Source: Actinoalloteichus fjordicus
GTDB taxonomy: Bacteria > Actinomycetota > Actinomycetes > Mycobacteriales > Pseudonocardiaceae
Direction of reading: 5' to 3'
DNA: 64,000 bases
Assembly (NCBI RefSeq): GCF_001941625.1
Contig: NZ_CP016076.1
Location: 2,294,001 to 2,358,000 of the forward strand
This document shows positions 51,456 through 62,088 of the stretch, piece by piece. The notes beneath the pieces are model-generated. The model was not told the origin of the DNA. It did no database searches and saw only the letters and a list, made by a program, of their open reading frames with translations. Both the position numbers and the translations under genes were made by a program. Position 1 is the first letter of the stretch. Each line of letters begins with the position of its first letter.

Positions 51456-51704
51456 TCGACGCCGACCCGCCCGGCTTCGTACCCGGCCGATCAGCGCCCT
51501 GGGACTGACGATCGGCGATCTCCGGCCCGGCGTCGGAACGATCAGGGTCTTCCGGCGCCTGAGCAAGGGCTTTCGGCCCTGTCCGGCTGATCGAGATCGG
51601 ACGCACTCTGATCAAGGACGGCGGCGCGCCGCCTGGCGAGAGCCGATCCAGCGCGATCACCACCCCGTGTCACGGCGCGGGTTCGACAGACGGGGGATCA
51701 CATC

Positions 51705-52112
51705 ATGAGTGAACTCGACGACTTCAGGGCCTCACTCGAGGCCCGTCGGGAGGCGACCCGGCCGGGCAGGCACTACGACCCGGGGGCGTACCTCGCCGAG
51801 CAGCGGATTCGCGAGAGCATTCTGCTCGCGGGCCGGGACCGGCGGAAGGCAGCCGAGGCCGCAGGGGCGAAGGAGGCGACCGAGCAACGCGGACAGCAGA
51901 AGGCGGGGCCCGCACGAGCGGCCTCGACGCAGGCGAGCTCGGCCGCAGAACGTCCGGCGGAACCGCATGCCGCCGGGCAGTCCGCCGGAATGGATGCGGG
52001 AGCAGGCGTCGACAGCGGATTGCGGTCGCGGCGTGCGCGACGGGCGCATGCCATGCCGGTGGAGCGACCCGTCAGACGACACTGGTACTCCCTGCGCCGG
52101 GGGCATGCCTGA
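51705..52112 (+). CDS. Hypothetical protein, basic
   Basis: A 135-aa protein. The first 50 residues look conserved-like (MSELDDFRASLEARREATRPGRHYDPGAYLAEQRIRE...). The rest is Ala/Arg/Gln-rich low complexity, ending RRHWYSLRRG. There is a good GGGGGAT site upstream and a strong hairpin after the stop, supporting a real gene. No domain is recognised. It may be a small nucleoid- or ribosome-associated protein, but that is a guess from charge only. Confidence 0.6.
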   Translation: MSELDDFRASLEARREATRPGRHYDPGAYLAEQRIRESILLAGRDRRKAAEAAGAKEATEQRGQQKAGPARAASTQASSAAERPAEPHAAGQSAGMDAGAGVDSGLRSRRARRAHAMPVERPVRRHWYSLRRGHA

Positions 52113-52121
52113 CCTGACGAG

Positions 52122-52151
52122 CCCGCCCGCCCAAGCAGATCGGCGGGCGGG
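52122..52151 (+). terminator. 10-bp hairpin after the hypothetical gene
   Basis: CCCGCCCGCC (52122-52131) and GGCGGGCGGG (52142-52151), loop 10 nt, starting 10 nt after the stop. Confidence 0.6.
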
Positions 52152-52472
52152 TCTGGTGCAGGCGACACGGACCGACGTCCTCGCGGGTCTCCCCGTCCGC
52201 CCGGTAGACGATCAGGTCGACGACCAGGTGCGGTGATCGGGCTGAATCTGCCTGGTCGTGAAGGCTGTCGACGAATTCATTGCCAGTGGGATTGGAGTGA
52301 ATGTCGAATAAGTGAATGACTACTTCCTCAACATTCGCCCTGCGGCTCGGAAGAATCGGCGGGACTGCCGAATCGACCGGGTCTCGTCGAGCCCCCGACG
52401 CGGCGCCCCGGACCCTGACATGGCGGATGACCGTGCTGGTCGGACGGCCCTGCAGGCAGATACCATGGCCGA
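52152..52472. other. Intergenic upstream of the TetR gene
   Basis: About 320 nt. No gene is seen. TACCAT at 52461-52466 lies 6 nt before the TetR ATG, compatible with a -10 box of a leaderless transcript, but no good -35 is visible. Confidence 0.35.
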
Positions 52473-53144
52473 ATGCCTCTTGAGCGATCATCCCGTCGGT
52501 CGAGCCGGGCGACCGCTGCTCCATTCGAGCGAGGCGACCGTCGAGAACGTGCGATCCTGGCCAGCCTCACCGGATTGCTGGTCAATGCCTCGCTGCGTTC
52601 GATCAGCATCGGCGACATCGCGAAAGGTGCGGGGATCTCGCGGCCGAGCCTGTATTTCTACTTCGATTCCAAGGCACAGATCTTCTGCGCGTTGTTGGCG
52701 CGGACTCGATACCACTGTCCGGACGACTTCCCGCTTCTCGCGAGCGTGGAGGCCTCGGCGATCACCGCGGAGGTGCGATCGATCGTGGACCAGACGGTCC
52801 GGTCTTGGCAGGAGAACACGGTCGTCCTGCGTCGGGGCTTCGAGGCGGCGGAGGATCTCGACGTCCAACGGCAGTGGCAGCAGACGATGAGCGGACTCAT
52901 CGGTTTCATCGCGGAGTGGATCGATCGTCGGCGCTCAGCAGGGCTGCTCGTGACGACCGAGGAGACATCGGCCGAACTGGCCGAGTCGTTGATCTGGTTG
53001 ATTGAGAAGAGCTGTTACCGGCTGTTCGCCTCCCGTGCCACGACGCAGGCGGAGCAGGATCGTCGCGCGGCCGTGCTGGCCGGGGTCGGCCTGCGCATCC
53101 TCGGCGAGACTCCGGCGCACGTGCTCCCCGACCGTCGGCCGTGA
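52473..53144 (+). CDS. TetR family transcriptional regulator
   Basis: A 223-aa regulator. The HTH lies at about 25-70 (ERAILASLTGLLVNASLRSISIGDIAKGAGISRPSLYFYFDSKAQIFCALL), with a C-terminal ligand-binding helical domain of an EthR-like kind (VVLRRGFEAAEDLDVQRQWQQTMSG, FIAEWIDRRRSAG). The target is not obvious, since the next gene is convergent (RecQ). It may regulate distant genes. The ATG has no ribosome-binding site but has a TACCAT -10-like element upstream, so translation may be leaderless. Confidence 0.88.
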   Translation: MPLERSSRRSSRATAAPFERGDRRERAILASLTGLLVNASLRSISIGDIAKGAGISRPSLYFYFDSKAQIFCALLARTRYHCPDDFPLLASVEASAITAEVRSIVDQTVRSWQENTVVLRRGFEAAEDLDVQRQWQQTMSGLIGFIAEWIDRRRSAGLLVTTEETSAELAESLIWLIEKSCYRLFASRATTQAEQDRRAAVLAGVGLRILGETPAHVLPDRRP

Positions 53145-53145
53145 C

Positions 53146-53165
53146 CCGGCCCGCCGTCGGGCCGG
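53146..53165 (+). terminator. Hairpin after the TetR gene
   Basis: CCGGCCCG-CCGT-CGGGCCGG, starting 2 nt after the TetR stop. Confidence 0.55.
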
Positions 53166-53169
53166 ACGA

Positions 53170-53205
53170 GTCGCGGCGGTCGTGCTCGCGTGCGACCGCC
53201 GCGAC
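53170..53205. terminator. 13-bp hairpin between convergent TetR and RecQ genes
   Basis: GTCGCGGCGGTCG and its exact complement, separated by 10 nt. Together with the hairpin just before, it insulates the two units. Confidence 0.65.
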
Positions 53206-53249
53206 GTCGGACCCGTGGCTCGGACTTCGGCGGCACGGCCGCCTGCGGC

Positions 53250-55091
<1,842 letters not shown>

Positions 55092-55145
55092 CGGGGGATC
55101 CTATCGGGGACCGAGAAGGCCGGGGACGCTCGGTGAACGGCCGGA

Positions 55146-55187
55146 GAGCCTGTCTGTGATCCCCCTGGAGTCGTGAGCGGGGATCAG
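55146..55187. mobile_element. One-ended remnant related to the 35897 MITE
   Basis: 42 nt from GAGCCTGTCTGTGATCCCC match the left 42 nt of the element at 35897-35938 with three mismatches, including the internal GATCCCC/GGGGATC dyad. No opposite end is found nearby. The sequence then runs directly into a truncated NmrA-type gene, suggesting deletion at the element border. Confidence 0.65.
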
Positions 55188-55189
55188 GT

Positions 55190-55647
55190 CGAGTGGACGC
55201 ACCTGTGGCCCGCCGACTTCATGGAGAACTTCACCATGTGGGTCGACCAGATCCGTCTCACCGGGGAGATCCGCGACGCGTATCCGTCCGCCGCCAGTTC
55301 GCCGATCGCGATGGCGGACGTGGCCCGGTCGCGGCAGCCGCCCTGACCAGGACGACCTCGTGGGGTCCGCGCTCAGCTTGACCGGACCGGAGACCCTCAC
55401 CCGAGCGGACGCGGCGGCACGACTCGCCACAGCCCTCGGCCGCGACATCCCCTACCGCACCGTGACCCGCGCCGAGGCCGTCGAGCAGCTCACGCCGTCG
55501 ATGGGCGATTCCGCCGAGTGGTACCTGGACATCCTCGCCGACGGCGTCGACGCACCGCAGGAGGCCGCCTCCACCGTCATCGACGTCGTCGGCTCGGCGA
55601 CCACCTTCATGCAGTGGGCCCGAGCGCACGCCGACGAGTTCCGCTGA
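55190..55647 (+). pseudogene. Decayed NmrA/SDR family NAD(P)-binding protein
   Basis: Three reading frames together restore the C-terminal half of an NmrA-type protein: first WTHLWPADFMENFTMWVDQIRL, then after a lost base VAAAALTR, then from about 55360 GSALSLTGPETLTRADAAARLATALGRDI through the tail. Two single-base losses (near 55330 and 55345) and loss of the N-terminus with its Rossmann motif leave no intact product. It begins at the mobile-element remnant, which probably caused the truncation. Confidence 0.75.
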
Positions 55648-55723
55648 GCCACCGCCGAGGCGGGCCGGTTCCGAGCGAGCGGGGCCGAGCCCGGCCGGCG
55701 GCGGACGGCCGCATCGAGGACCC

Positions 55724-56542
55724 TCAACCCGACACGCCGAGTCTGCTCTCCAATTCCGCCACGCCCGCCCGGCAGTCCCGCGCCAGCGCGCGGTGACTCT
55801 GGAAGCGGCCCAGGATGCCGTGGGGGCGCACCGTCTCGGCGGGCGCGCCCGCCGCGTGCTCCACCCGCAGCCGGCGGCCGGTCAACGGCCCGGACCGATG
55901 CCAGCGCTCCCACCGTTCGTAGTCGGGGCTGTGCCGGTGGCCGAATGCGTACGCCTGTTCGCCCGATCCCGGCGGGCAGTTCTCGGGCAGCAGCAGTGCG
56001 ACGCCGTCGCCCGCCCTTGTCGACCAGTCTCGCGCGGACACGACGTCCACCCTGGGCGCCCGCCCCTCGGCATCGGCCTCGCGCACCAGCACGGCGTCGT
56101 CCGGGGTGAGCCGGGGCGGCAGCTCGCGCACCTCGACGTCGCCGTCGAGGCCGACGATCGCCCGCGCCACCCACCACCAGTTCTCCCGGCGGGAGAGCAT
56201 GCTGTCCGCCCGCAGCCGCGTCGGCGGGTATTTGACCAGCTCCTGGTGCAACAGCTGTTCCTGATAGACGGAGCCTGCCAGATCATGGTCGACGCGCACT
56301 CGCCCGACCGCGACCATCCCCGGCCCTGCTCGGCCGTCCTGGTCGGGTCGGCCGGGAACGCAGAACGCGGCGAACCGGCCTTCGACGTCGTCCACTTCGG
56401 ATAGTCGAGAGAGCGGGAACGCGACGCAGGGCCGGCCCTCCCGCGTCAACGGCACCACCGGGACACCCGTGGGACCGTCCGCTCCGAGCCAGCAGAGTTC
56501 GCCGGTCGCCGCGCGTTCCCATCGCCGAGCGAAATCCTTCAT
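55724..56542 (-). CDS. Pyridoxamine 5'-phosphate oxidase-like (split barrel) protein
   Basis: A 272-aa protein. WERAATGELCWLGADGPTGVPVVPLTREGRPCVAFPLSRL at the start suggests an FMN-binding split-barrel fold, although conserved residues are few. HSPDYERWERWH and PHGILGRFQSHR mark a second region of unknown role. GGAGG lies 7 nt upstream of ATG 56542. I recall uncharacterised actinomycete relatives only. It is divergent from the cstA-like gene. Confidence 0.55.
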   Translation of the reverse strand: MKDFARRWERAATGELCWLGADGPTGVPVVPLTREGRPCVAFPLSRLSEVDDVEGRFAAFCVPGRPDQDGRAGPGMVAVGRVRVDHDLAGSVYQEQLLHQELVKYPPTRLRADSMLSRRENWWWVARAIVGLDGDVEVRELPPRLTPDDAVLVREADAEGRAPRVDVVSARDWSTRAGDGVALLLPENCPPGSGEQAYAFGHRHSPDYERWERWHRSGPLTGRRLRVEHAAGAPAETVRPHGILGRFQSHRALARDCRAGVAELESRLGVSG

Positions 56543-56707
56543 GCCACGCCTCCCAGTGTCCCACCGTCCACGGCGAGCGTGTCCGGTGTCAACGATCCTG
56601 CCGTTTGCTCCTTATCAAGCGGCCGATCGTTAGGTAGCTTCTGGTACGCCTGTCGGGCGGGCAACGGAGTTCTCCCGGCGACGGTACGGAGAAGGGGGTC
56701 GCTGCGG

Positions 56708-58510
56708 ATGCCCGCGATCGTGGTCATGCTCGCCGTCATCGCGATATTCGTGGTGGCCTACCGCTATTACTCGGCGTATCTCGCCCGCCGCGTCTACGTG
56801 CTCGATCCCCTGTACGTGACACCGGCCCACCGCTTCAACGACGGAATCGACTTCGTCCCCACCAACCGGCACATCGTCTTCAGTCATCACTTCATCTCGG
56901 TGGCAGGCGCCGCCCCGATCGTCGGCCCCGCCGTCGCCGTCTACTGGGGCTGGGGACCCGCGCTGATCTGGGTCGTGGTCGGTTCCGTCTTCGCCGCAGG
57001 TGTGCACGACTTCGGCGCGCTGGTGATCTCCGTGCGACACCGCGCCCGCAGTATCGGGGCGCTCGCAGGGGAGGTGATCAGCAAACGCGCCAGAGGGCTG
57101 TTCCTGCTGATCATCTTCTTCCTGCTCACCCTGGTGAACGCGGTCTTCTCCGTGGTCATGGCGAATCTGTTCATCGCCAACCCTGCCTCGGTGCTGCCGG
57201 TCCTGGTGCAGATCCCGTTGGCGATCGGGGTCGGCCAGTACATCTACCGGACCAGGACCGCCGCGCTCGTGCCCTCGATCATCGCGTTGGTGGTGCTCTA
57301 TGCGACCATCCCGCTCGGGCTGCTGGTTCCGATCTCTCTCGACCCGCTGGCCTCGGCACTGGGCACGGACCCGCGCACCCTGTGGATCATTCTGATCTTC
57401 CTGTACGCCTTCGCCGCGTCCCGGCTCCCGGTGTGGATGCTGCTTCAACCTCGTGACTACATCAACCAGCACCAGATGCTGCTGGCCCTGGCGGTCATCC
57501 TGGTGGGCATGGGCGTCGGCCTGAACCGCATCGTCGCCCCGGTGGTCAACGACGTGCCCGCCGACTCGCCGTCGTGGTTCCCGCTGCTGTTCGTGACGAT
57601 CGCCTGCGGCGCGATCTCCGGATTCCACAGTCTCGTCGCGTCCGGCACGACGGCGAAACAGATTGACAAGGAGACCGACGCCCGGTTCGTCGGATACACC
57701 TCGGCACTCGGCGAGGGCGGCCTCGCGGTCTGTTCGATCCTGGCCTGCACCGCCGGGATCGCCGCCACGACGGCGGACTGGAACGTGCTGTTCTCCGACT
57801 TCTCGACCGCCTCCGGCGGTGCCACCGGCAACTTCGTCAACGGCGTCGCCAACTTCGCCGCCAACCTCGGCATCCCGCTGGAGGTCGGCGTCGTCTTCGC
57901 TGCCGTCGTGGTGATCAGCTTCGCCGCGACCACCATGGACACCGGGGTCCGTCTCCAGCGCTACATCGTGCAGGAGATCGCCGAGGTCGTCCGGTTCCGT
58001 CCGCTGGCCCGCAGCCTCACCTGGTCCTCGATGATCGCCGTCGTGGTGCCGCTGACCCTGGCGCTGGCGCCCGGCGACCTCGCCTTCGGCACGCTGTGGC
58101 AGCTGTTCGGCACCACCAACCAGCTCACCGCCGGACTCGCGCTCGCCGTCATCGCCGTCTGGGTCACCAAACGACGACGCAACCCGGTGGCCGTCCTCAT
58201 ACCGCTGGTGTTCCTGCTGGTCATGACGTCCTGGGCGTTGATCATCAACCTCATCGAGTTCGTCCGCGCCGGGGAGTGGCTGCTCGCGCCGCTCGACGCG
58301 ATCATCTTCGTGCTGGCGCTCTGGTTGATCGTGGAGGCCACCCTGGCCCTGCGGGCGGCCTGGGCCGAGCGCGACCTTCCCGACACCGACACCGACACCG
58401 ACACCGATGCTGCCGAGGGACTCGGAGACGGGACCGCGCCCACTGCCACCGGTGGAGCGACCGAGACCGGATCGACCCGGCGCGTCGCAGGGGAGACCGA
58501 CGAACCGTGA
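56708..58510 (+). CDS. cstA: CstA family pyruvate/peptide transporter
   Basis: A 600-aa membrane protein with about 16 hydrophobic segments. Conserved CstA stretches are VTPAHRFNDGIDFVPTNRHIVFSHHFISVAGAAPIVGP (near 38-75), VHDFGALVISVRHRARSIG and SGFHSLVASGTTAKQ. CstA was first described as a carbon-starvation peptide permease, and relatives import pyruvate. A polar tail carries a DT repeat (GACACC units at 58379-58407). ATG 56708 follows a GAAGGGGG site. It is coupled to a YbdD-like gene and then an ArsA-like ATPase gene. Confidence 0.92.
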   Translation: MPAIVVMLAVIAIFVVAYRYYSAYLARRVYVLDPLYVTPAHRFNDGIDFVPTNRHIVFSHHFISVAGAAPIVGPAVAVYWGWGPALIWVVVGSVFAAGVHDFGALVISVRHRARSIGALAGEVISKRARGLFLLIIFFLLTLVNAVFSVVMANLFIANPASVLPVLVQIPLAIGVGQYIYRTRTAALVPSIIALVVLYATIPLGLLVPISLDPLASALGTDPRTLWIILIFLYAFAASRLPVWMLLQPRDYINQHQMLLALAVILVGMGVGLNRIVAPVVNDVPADSPSWFPLLFVTIACGAISGFHSLVASGTTAKQIDKETDARFVGYTSALGEGGLAVCSILACTAGIAATTADWNVLFSDFSTASGGATGNFVNGVANFAANLGIPLEVGVVFAAVVVISFAATTMDTGVRLQRYIVQEIAEVVRFRPLARSLTWSSMIAVVVPLTLALAPGDLAFGTLWQLFGTTNQLTAGLALAVIAVWVTKRRRNPVAVLIPLVFLLVMTSWALIINLIEFVRAGEWLLAPLDAIIFVLALWLIVEATLALRAAWAERDLPDTDTDTDTDAAEGLGDGTAPTATGGATETGSTRRVAGETDEP

Positions 58511-58818
58511 CGGATGCCGCGTCGCCAGATCCGAGCCGACCGGTGCCCAAGCCGGTCGGCCGGATCAGGGCGGGGCTCCGGGCGGCGGCCGAGTTCCACG
58601 AGGCCTGGTTCACCGCCCGGTGGCGGTCGACGTTGCGGCGGGAGGCGCGGGACCAGCAGGACACGCTGCGGGCCCTGATGCTGCTCGACACGCTCGGCGT
58701 GGACAGCCCGGTCGCCTACGAGACGCTCGAGCTGGTGCCGTTCGTGCTGGCGGATCTGCATGAGTGGCACCGTCGGATGGGACGGGACGAGTACGACGGA
58801 CCGGGAGGATGCTGTTGA
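58507..58818 (+). CDS. YbdD/YjiX-like CstA-associated small protein
   Basis: A 103-aa protein. The segment RSTLRREARDQQDTLRALML... and the ending DEYDGPGGCC resemble the YbdD/DUF466 family that accompanies CstA-type transporters and is thought needed for their function. The GTG overlaps the cstA stop (GTGA), and its 3' end overlaps the next gene by 10 nt. The first ~25 residues are Pro/Arg-rich. The identification rests mainly on position and on the C-terminal motif. Confidence 0.75.
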   Translation: MTDAASPDPSRPVPKPVGRIRAGLRAAAEFHEAWFTARWRSTLRREARDQQDTLRALMLLDTLGVDSPVAYETLELVPFVLADLHEWHRRMGRDEYDGPGGCC

Positions 58819-59702
58819 CCCGCCCGATCACCTTCTTCGCGGGGAAGGGGGGAGTGGGCAAGACGACGATGGCCGCCGCGCACGCGCTGGCCGCCGCCGA
58901 CGCGGGGCACCGCACCCTCGTCGTGTCCACCGACCCCGCCCACTCGTTGGGCGACGCCTTCGAGACGCGCCTCGCCGACCGGCCACGACGGATCGCCGAG
59001 GGCCTCTGGGCCGCCGAACCCGACGCGGACGCGGCGGTGCGTCGCCGCGTGCGTCAGGTCGAGGACGACGCGGCGGCGGCGCTGCCGCGCGCGATCATGC
59101 CCGCCGTGCGGCGGCACCTCGACCATGCCTCGGCGGGGCCGGGGATGACCGAATCGGCACTGATCGACCTGCTGACCGGGTATCTGGCGGAGGTGCCCGC
59201 GAAGTGGGATCGGCTGATCGTGGACAGCGCCCCCACCGGACACCTGCTCCGGATGATCGCCCTGCCGTCGCTGCTGGCACCGTGGATTCACGGCCTGACG
59301 CGCCGACGAGAGCGGGTGGTGGCCGCCGATCGCTTCGCGGAGGCCGTCGTCGGCGGGCCGGAGTCCGAGCCGGACCCGTTGCTGGAGCGCCTGCACCGGC
59401 GGCGTCGTCGCCTGACGGAGGCCGCCGACCGACTGCGCGACGATGCCGAGGTCAGACTGGTACTGGTCCCGCGACGCATGGTGCTCGCGGAGACGGAGCG
59501 GGCCGCCGACGCGCTCGACGAGGGCGGCTTCACCCTCGGCCGCGTGGTGCTCAACCAGATCGCGGTCGACGCCGATCCCGTGCTGCTCGCCAGGATCGCG
59601 CAACGGTTCGCCCGCCCCGGCATCGTGCGATACGGGGCGGCCTCGGCGGAGCCCACCGGCTTCGCCCGGCTCCGCGAACTGGTGGCGAGGGTGCCGGAGT
59701 GA
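58809..59702 (+). CDS. ArsA/GET3-family ATPase
   Basis: A 297-aa ATPase. The deviant Walker A is FFAGKGGVGKTT (residues 9-20), with STDPAHSLGDAF (switch-like) and DSAPTGHLLRMIALP near 140. These match ArsA/GET3-like ATPases, here about half the size of duplicated ArsA. The conserved DPAHSLGD and DSAPTGH are intact, so ATPase activity is likely. GGGAGG sits immediately before ATG 58809 and 6 nt before an in-frame TTG at 58815, so the TTG may be the real start. It overlaps the YbdD-like gene, and the family has no known link to pyruvate uptake. Confidence 0.85.
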   Translation: MLLTRPITFFAGKGGVGKTTMAAAHALAAADAGHRTLVVSTDPAHSLGDAFETRLADRPRRIAEGLWAAEPDADAAVRRRVRQVEDDAAAALPRAIMPAVRRHLDHASAGPGMTESALIDLLTGYLAEVPAKWDRLIVDSAPTGHLLRMIALPSLLAPWIHGLTRRRERVVAADRFAEAVVGGPESEPDPLLERLHRRRRRLTEAADRLRDDAEVRLVLVPRRMVLAETERAADALDEGGFTLGRVVLNQIAVDADPVLLARIAQRFARPGIVRYGAASAEPTGFARLRELVARVPE

Positions 59703-59717
59703 CGTCCGGACGGACGT
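59702..59717 (+). terminator. Short hairpin at the end of the cstA operon
   Basis: ACGTCCG-GA-CGGACGT, directly at the ATPase stop. It has a 7-bp stem, so it is a modest terminator candidate. Confidence 0.35.
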
Positions 59718-59972
59718 GACCATCGAGACTGCTCGGGACCGGTCGTCCGCACACGGGTTGATCGGCGGTCGGTGTCCGCGCAGGCGATCTCGTACTGTTC
59801 CGGACGGTCGAGAAGGTGTGATCGGGTGTACGCCGCCGCCGACGGCACCGGGTGCTCATCCGTTTCAGTCACGCGGGCGAGCGGCAGGAGTCAGCGTGAT
59901 CAACCCTGTCTCCCGCCGCGGTCCGGCGAAGGCGACCGTGCGGAAGCCGCCAGAGGAAGCCGAATTCCCGGC

Positions 59973-62081
59973 CTACCCCGCCCGCACCCGGCTTCGATAC
60001 AGCAGCCAGATGAAATAGGGCGCGCCGATGATCGCCGTCATCAGGCCAGCCGGGAGCTGCCCCGGAGCGATGACGGTGCGCCCGATGGTGTCGGCCGCGC
60101 ACACCAGGATGCCGCCGAGCAGTGCCGCCACCGGGAGCGCTCTGGCATGTCGACGACCCACGATGGCGCGGGTCGCGTGCGGCGCGACCAGTCCGACGAA
60201 GGCGATCACGCCCACGCCCGCGACCGCCGCACCGGTGAGCAGCACCCCGCCCACCATCAGCAGCAGCCGGGAGCGGGAGACGGGCACGCCCAGCACCCGA
60301 GGGGTCTCGTCGTCGAGAGACAGCAGGTCCAGTTCGCCTCGGGCCCGGATCAGCAGCGGGACCACCAGCAGCACGGCCAGCACCATCGGCACGAGGTGCT
60401 CGAACGACCGGCCGTAGGTCGAGCCTGCCAGCCACGTCAGCGCCTTGGTCTCGTTCCACGGGTCGGTCAGGGTGATCAGCAGGGTGATCAGCGCCTGGGT
60501 GACCGCCTGCACGCCGAAGCCGATCAACACGAGACGTTCGCTGGCGAAGCCGCCCTTCGCCGCCATCACGAACACCACGGTCGTCGCCAGGGCGGCGCCC
60601 GCGCCCGCGGCGCCCGCCTGGGCCCAGAATCCGACGGCGGGCACGAGCGTGATCATGGTGATCGCGCCGAGCCCCGCGCCGCCCGCGACGCCGATGATGC
60701 CGGGCTCCGCCAGCGGATTTCGGGCCACCGCCTGGATGACCGCTCCCGCCAGCGCCAGCGACGCGCCCGCCAGGAACGCGGCCGCCACCCTCGGCGCCCG
60801 GTTCTCCATCACGTTCGTGACGATCGGACCCGCCTGGCCGGTCACCCAGTTGACCACGTCACCGAGCAGCAGATTTGTGTCGCCCAACAGGACCGACCCC
60901 GCCAGCACGCCGATGCCCCCGACCACCAACGCCCCGAGGATCAGCCGGAAGCGACCTGCCTGCACCCCTCCTCGGGCACCGGCCGCAGGCGGTTCGGTCG
61001 CCCTGCCCGTGATCCGGACGCCTCGGGCCAGGATCACCAGGAAGATCCCGCCGAGCACCGTCGTCACCACGCCCGTCGGCACCTCGAGCGCGCTCTGGGA
61101 ACCGATCACCGCGCGCAGCAGCACATCGGCGCCCAACAGCAGCACGACGCCCATCGCGGCGGAGACCGGGATCAGCGCCGCATGCCGATGCAGGCCGGGC
61201 ACCACGTTCACCAGGAGTCGGACCAGCGCGGGGGCGGCCAGCCCGACGAAGCCGATCGGGCCCGTCAGCGTCACCGCCGAGGCCGACAGCACCACCGCCA
61301 GCGTGATCGCCGCGAAGCGGATCCGCCCCACGTTCACGCCCAGGCTGCGCGCGTGGTCGTCGCCGAGGTGCACCAGGTCCAGCCGTCGGGACATCGCGAG
61401 GAGCAGCAGCAGCGTCCCGCCGACCACCGGCCCGAGCGTCTGGACGCCGCCGAGCCCGTTCTGCCCCAGTGATCCCGCCCCCCAGGCGAACAGGCCGCGC
61501 GTCTCCTGTGCGAACAACAGCAGAAGAATGCGGGTCACGGCGGCCATCGCGAGTGCGGCGGCGGTACCCGCCAGGACCAGCCGCACGATCCCGGTGCCGC
61601 CGGTTCCGGACAGGGCGAGCACGAGCGCCGCAGCGGCGAGGCCGCCCGCGAACGCGATGCCCGCCGCGCCGAGCAGCGGCACCGAGAGGCCGAACGCCGA
61701 GACGGCGACGAGCGCGAGATGCGCGCCCGCGTTGACGGCCAGCGTGTCCGGCGACGCCATGATGTTGCGCGCCACCGACTGGAGCACCGCCCCCGCCACA
61801 CCCAGGGCGACGCCCACGACGATCGCCGCGAGCAGCCGGGGGAGCCGCGACTCGACGATGACCGCGGCGGCGTCGTCGCTGCCGCCGCCGAACATCAATC
61901 GCAGCACGTCGAGCGTGTCCAGGCTCGACGTGCCCTGCGTGAGGTGCACCGCCGAACCCAGCACGATGATCGCGCCGAGGCCGCCGATCAGCAGCGCGAG
62001 CCTGCCGCGCCGTCGGTTCGGGGCCCTCGGCGGCGCAGGCGGACGAGCGAGCGTCGCGGCGCCGGATGCGGAGGTGCTCAC
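59973..62081 (-). CDS. Fused FecCD-type siderophore ABC permease
   Basis: A 702-aa permease that contains both FecCD units in one chain (like FhuB). The first half is about residues 25-345, with LPRLLAAIVVGVALGVAGAVLQSVARNIMASPDTL. The second half is about 365-702, with RAPRVAAAFLAGASLALAGAVIQAVARNPLAEPGIIG. Each has roughly nine to ten membrane segments and the GxxxxR(L)-type ATPase-contact loop. It works with the binding lipoprotein and ATPase encoded just upstream for ferric-siderophore import. GTG 62081 lies 7 nt after the lipoprotein stop. Confidence 0.9.
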   Translation of the reverse strand: MSTSASGAATLARPPAPPRAPNRRRGRLALLIGGLGAIIVLGSAVHLTQGTSSLDTLDVLRLMFGGGSDDAAAVIVESRLPRLLAAIVVGVALGVAGAVLQSVARNIMASPDTLAVNAGAHLALVAVSAFGLSVPLLGAAGIAFAGGLAAAALVLALSGTGGTGIVRLVLAGTAAALAMAAVTRILLLLFAQETRGLFAWGAGSLGQNGLGGVQTLGPVVGGTLLLLLAMSRRLDLVHLGDDHARSLGVNVGRIRFAAITLAVVLSASAVTLTGPIGFVGLAAPALVRLLVNVVPGLHRHAALIPVSAAMGVVLLLGADVLLRAVIGSQSALEVPTGVVTTVLGGIFLVILARGVRITGRATEPPAAGARGGVQAGRFRLILGALVVGGIGVLAGSVLLGDTNLLLGDVVNWVTGQAGPIVTNVMENRAPRVAAAFLAGASLALAGAVIQAVARNPLAEPGIIGVAGGAGLGAITMITLVPAVGFWAQAGAAGAGAALATTVVFVMAAKGGFASERLVLIGFGVQAVTQALITLLITLTDPWNETKALTWLAGSTYGRSFEHLVPMVLAVLLVVPLLIRARGELDLLSLDDETPRVLGVPVSRSRLLLMVGGVLLTGAAVAGVGVIAFVGLVAPHATRAIVGRRHARALPVAALLGGILVCAADTIGRTVIAPGQLPAGLMTAIIGAPYFIWLLYRSRVRAG

Positions 62082-62088
62082 TGGGGCG

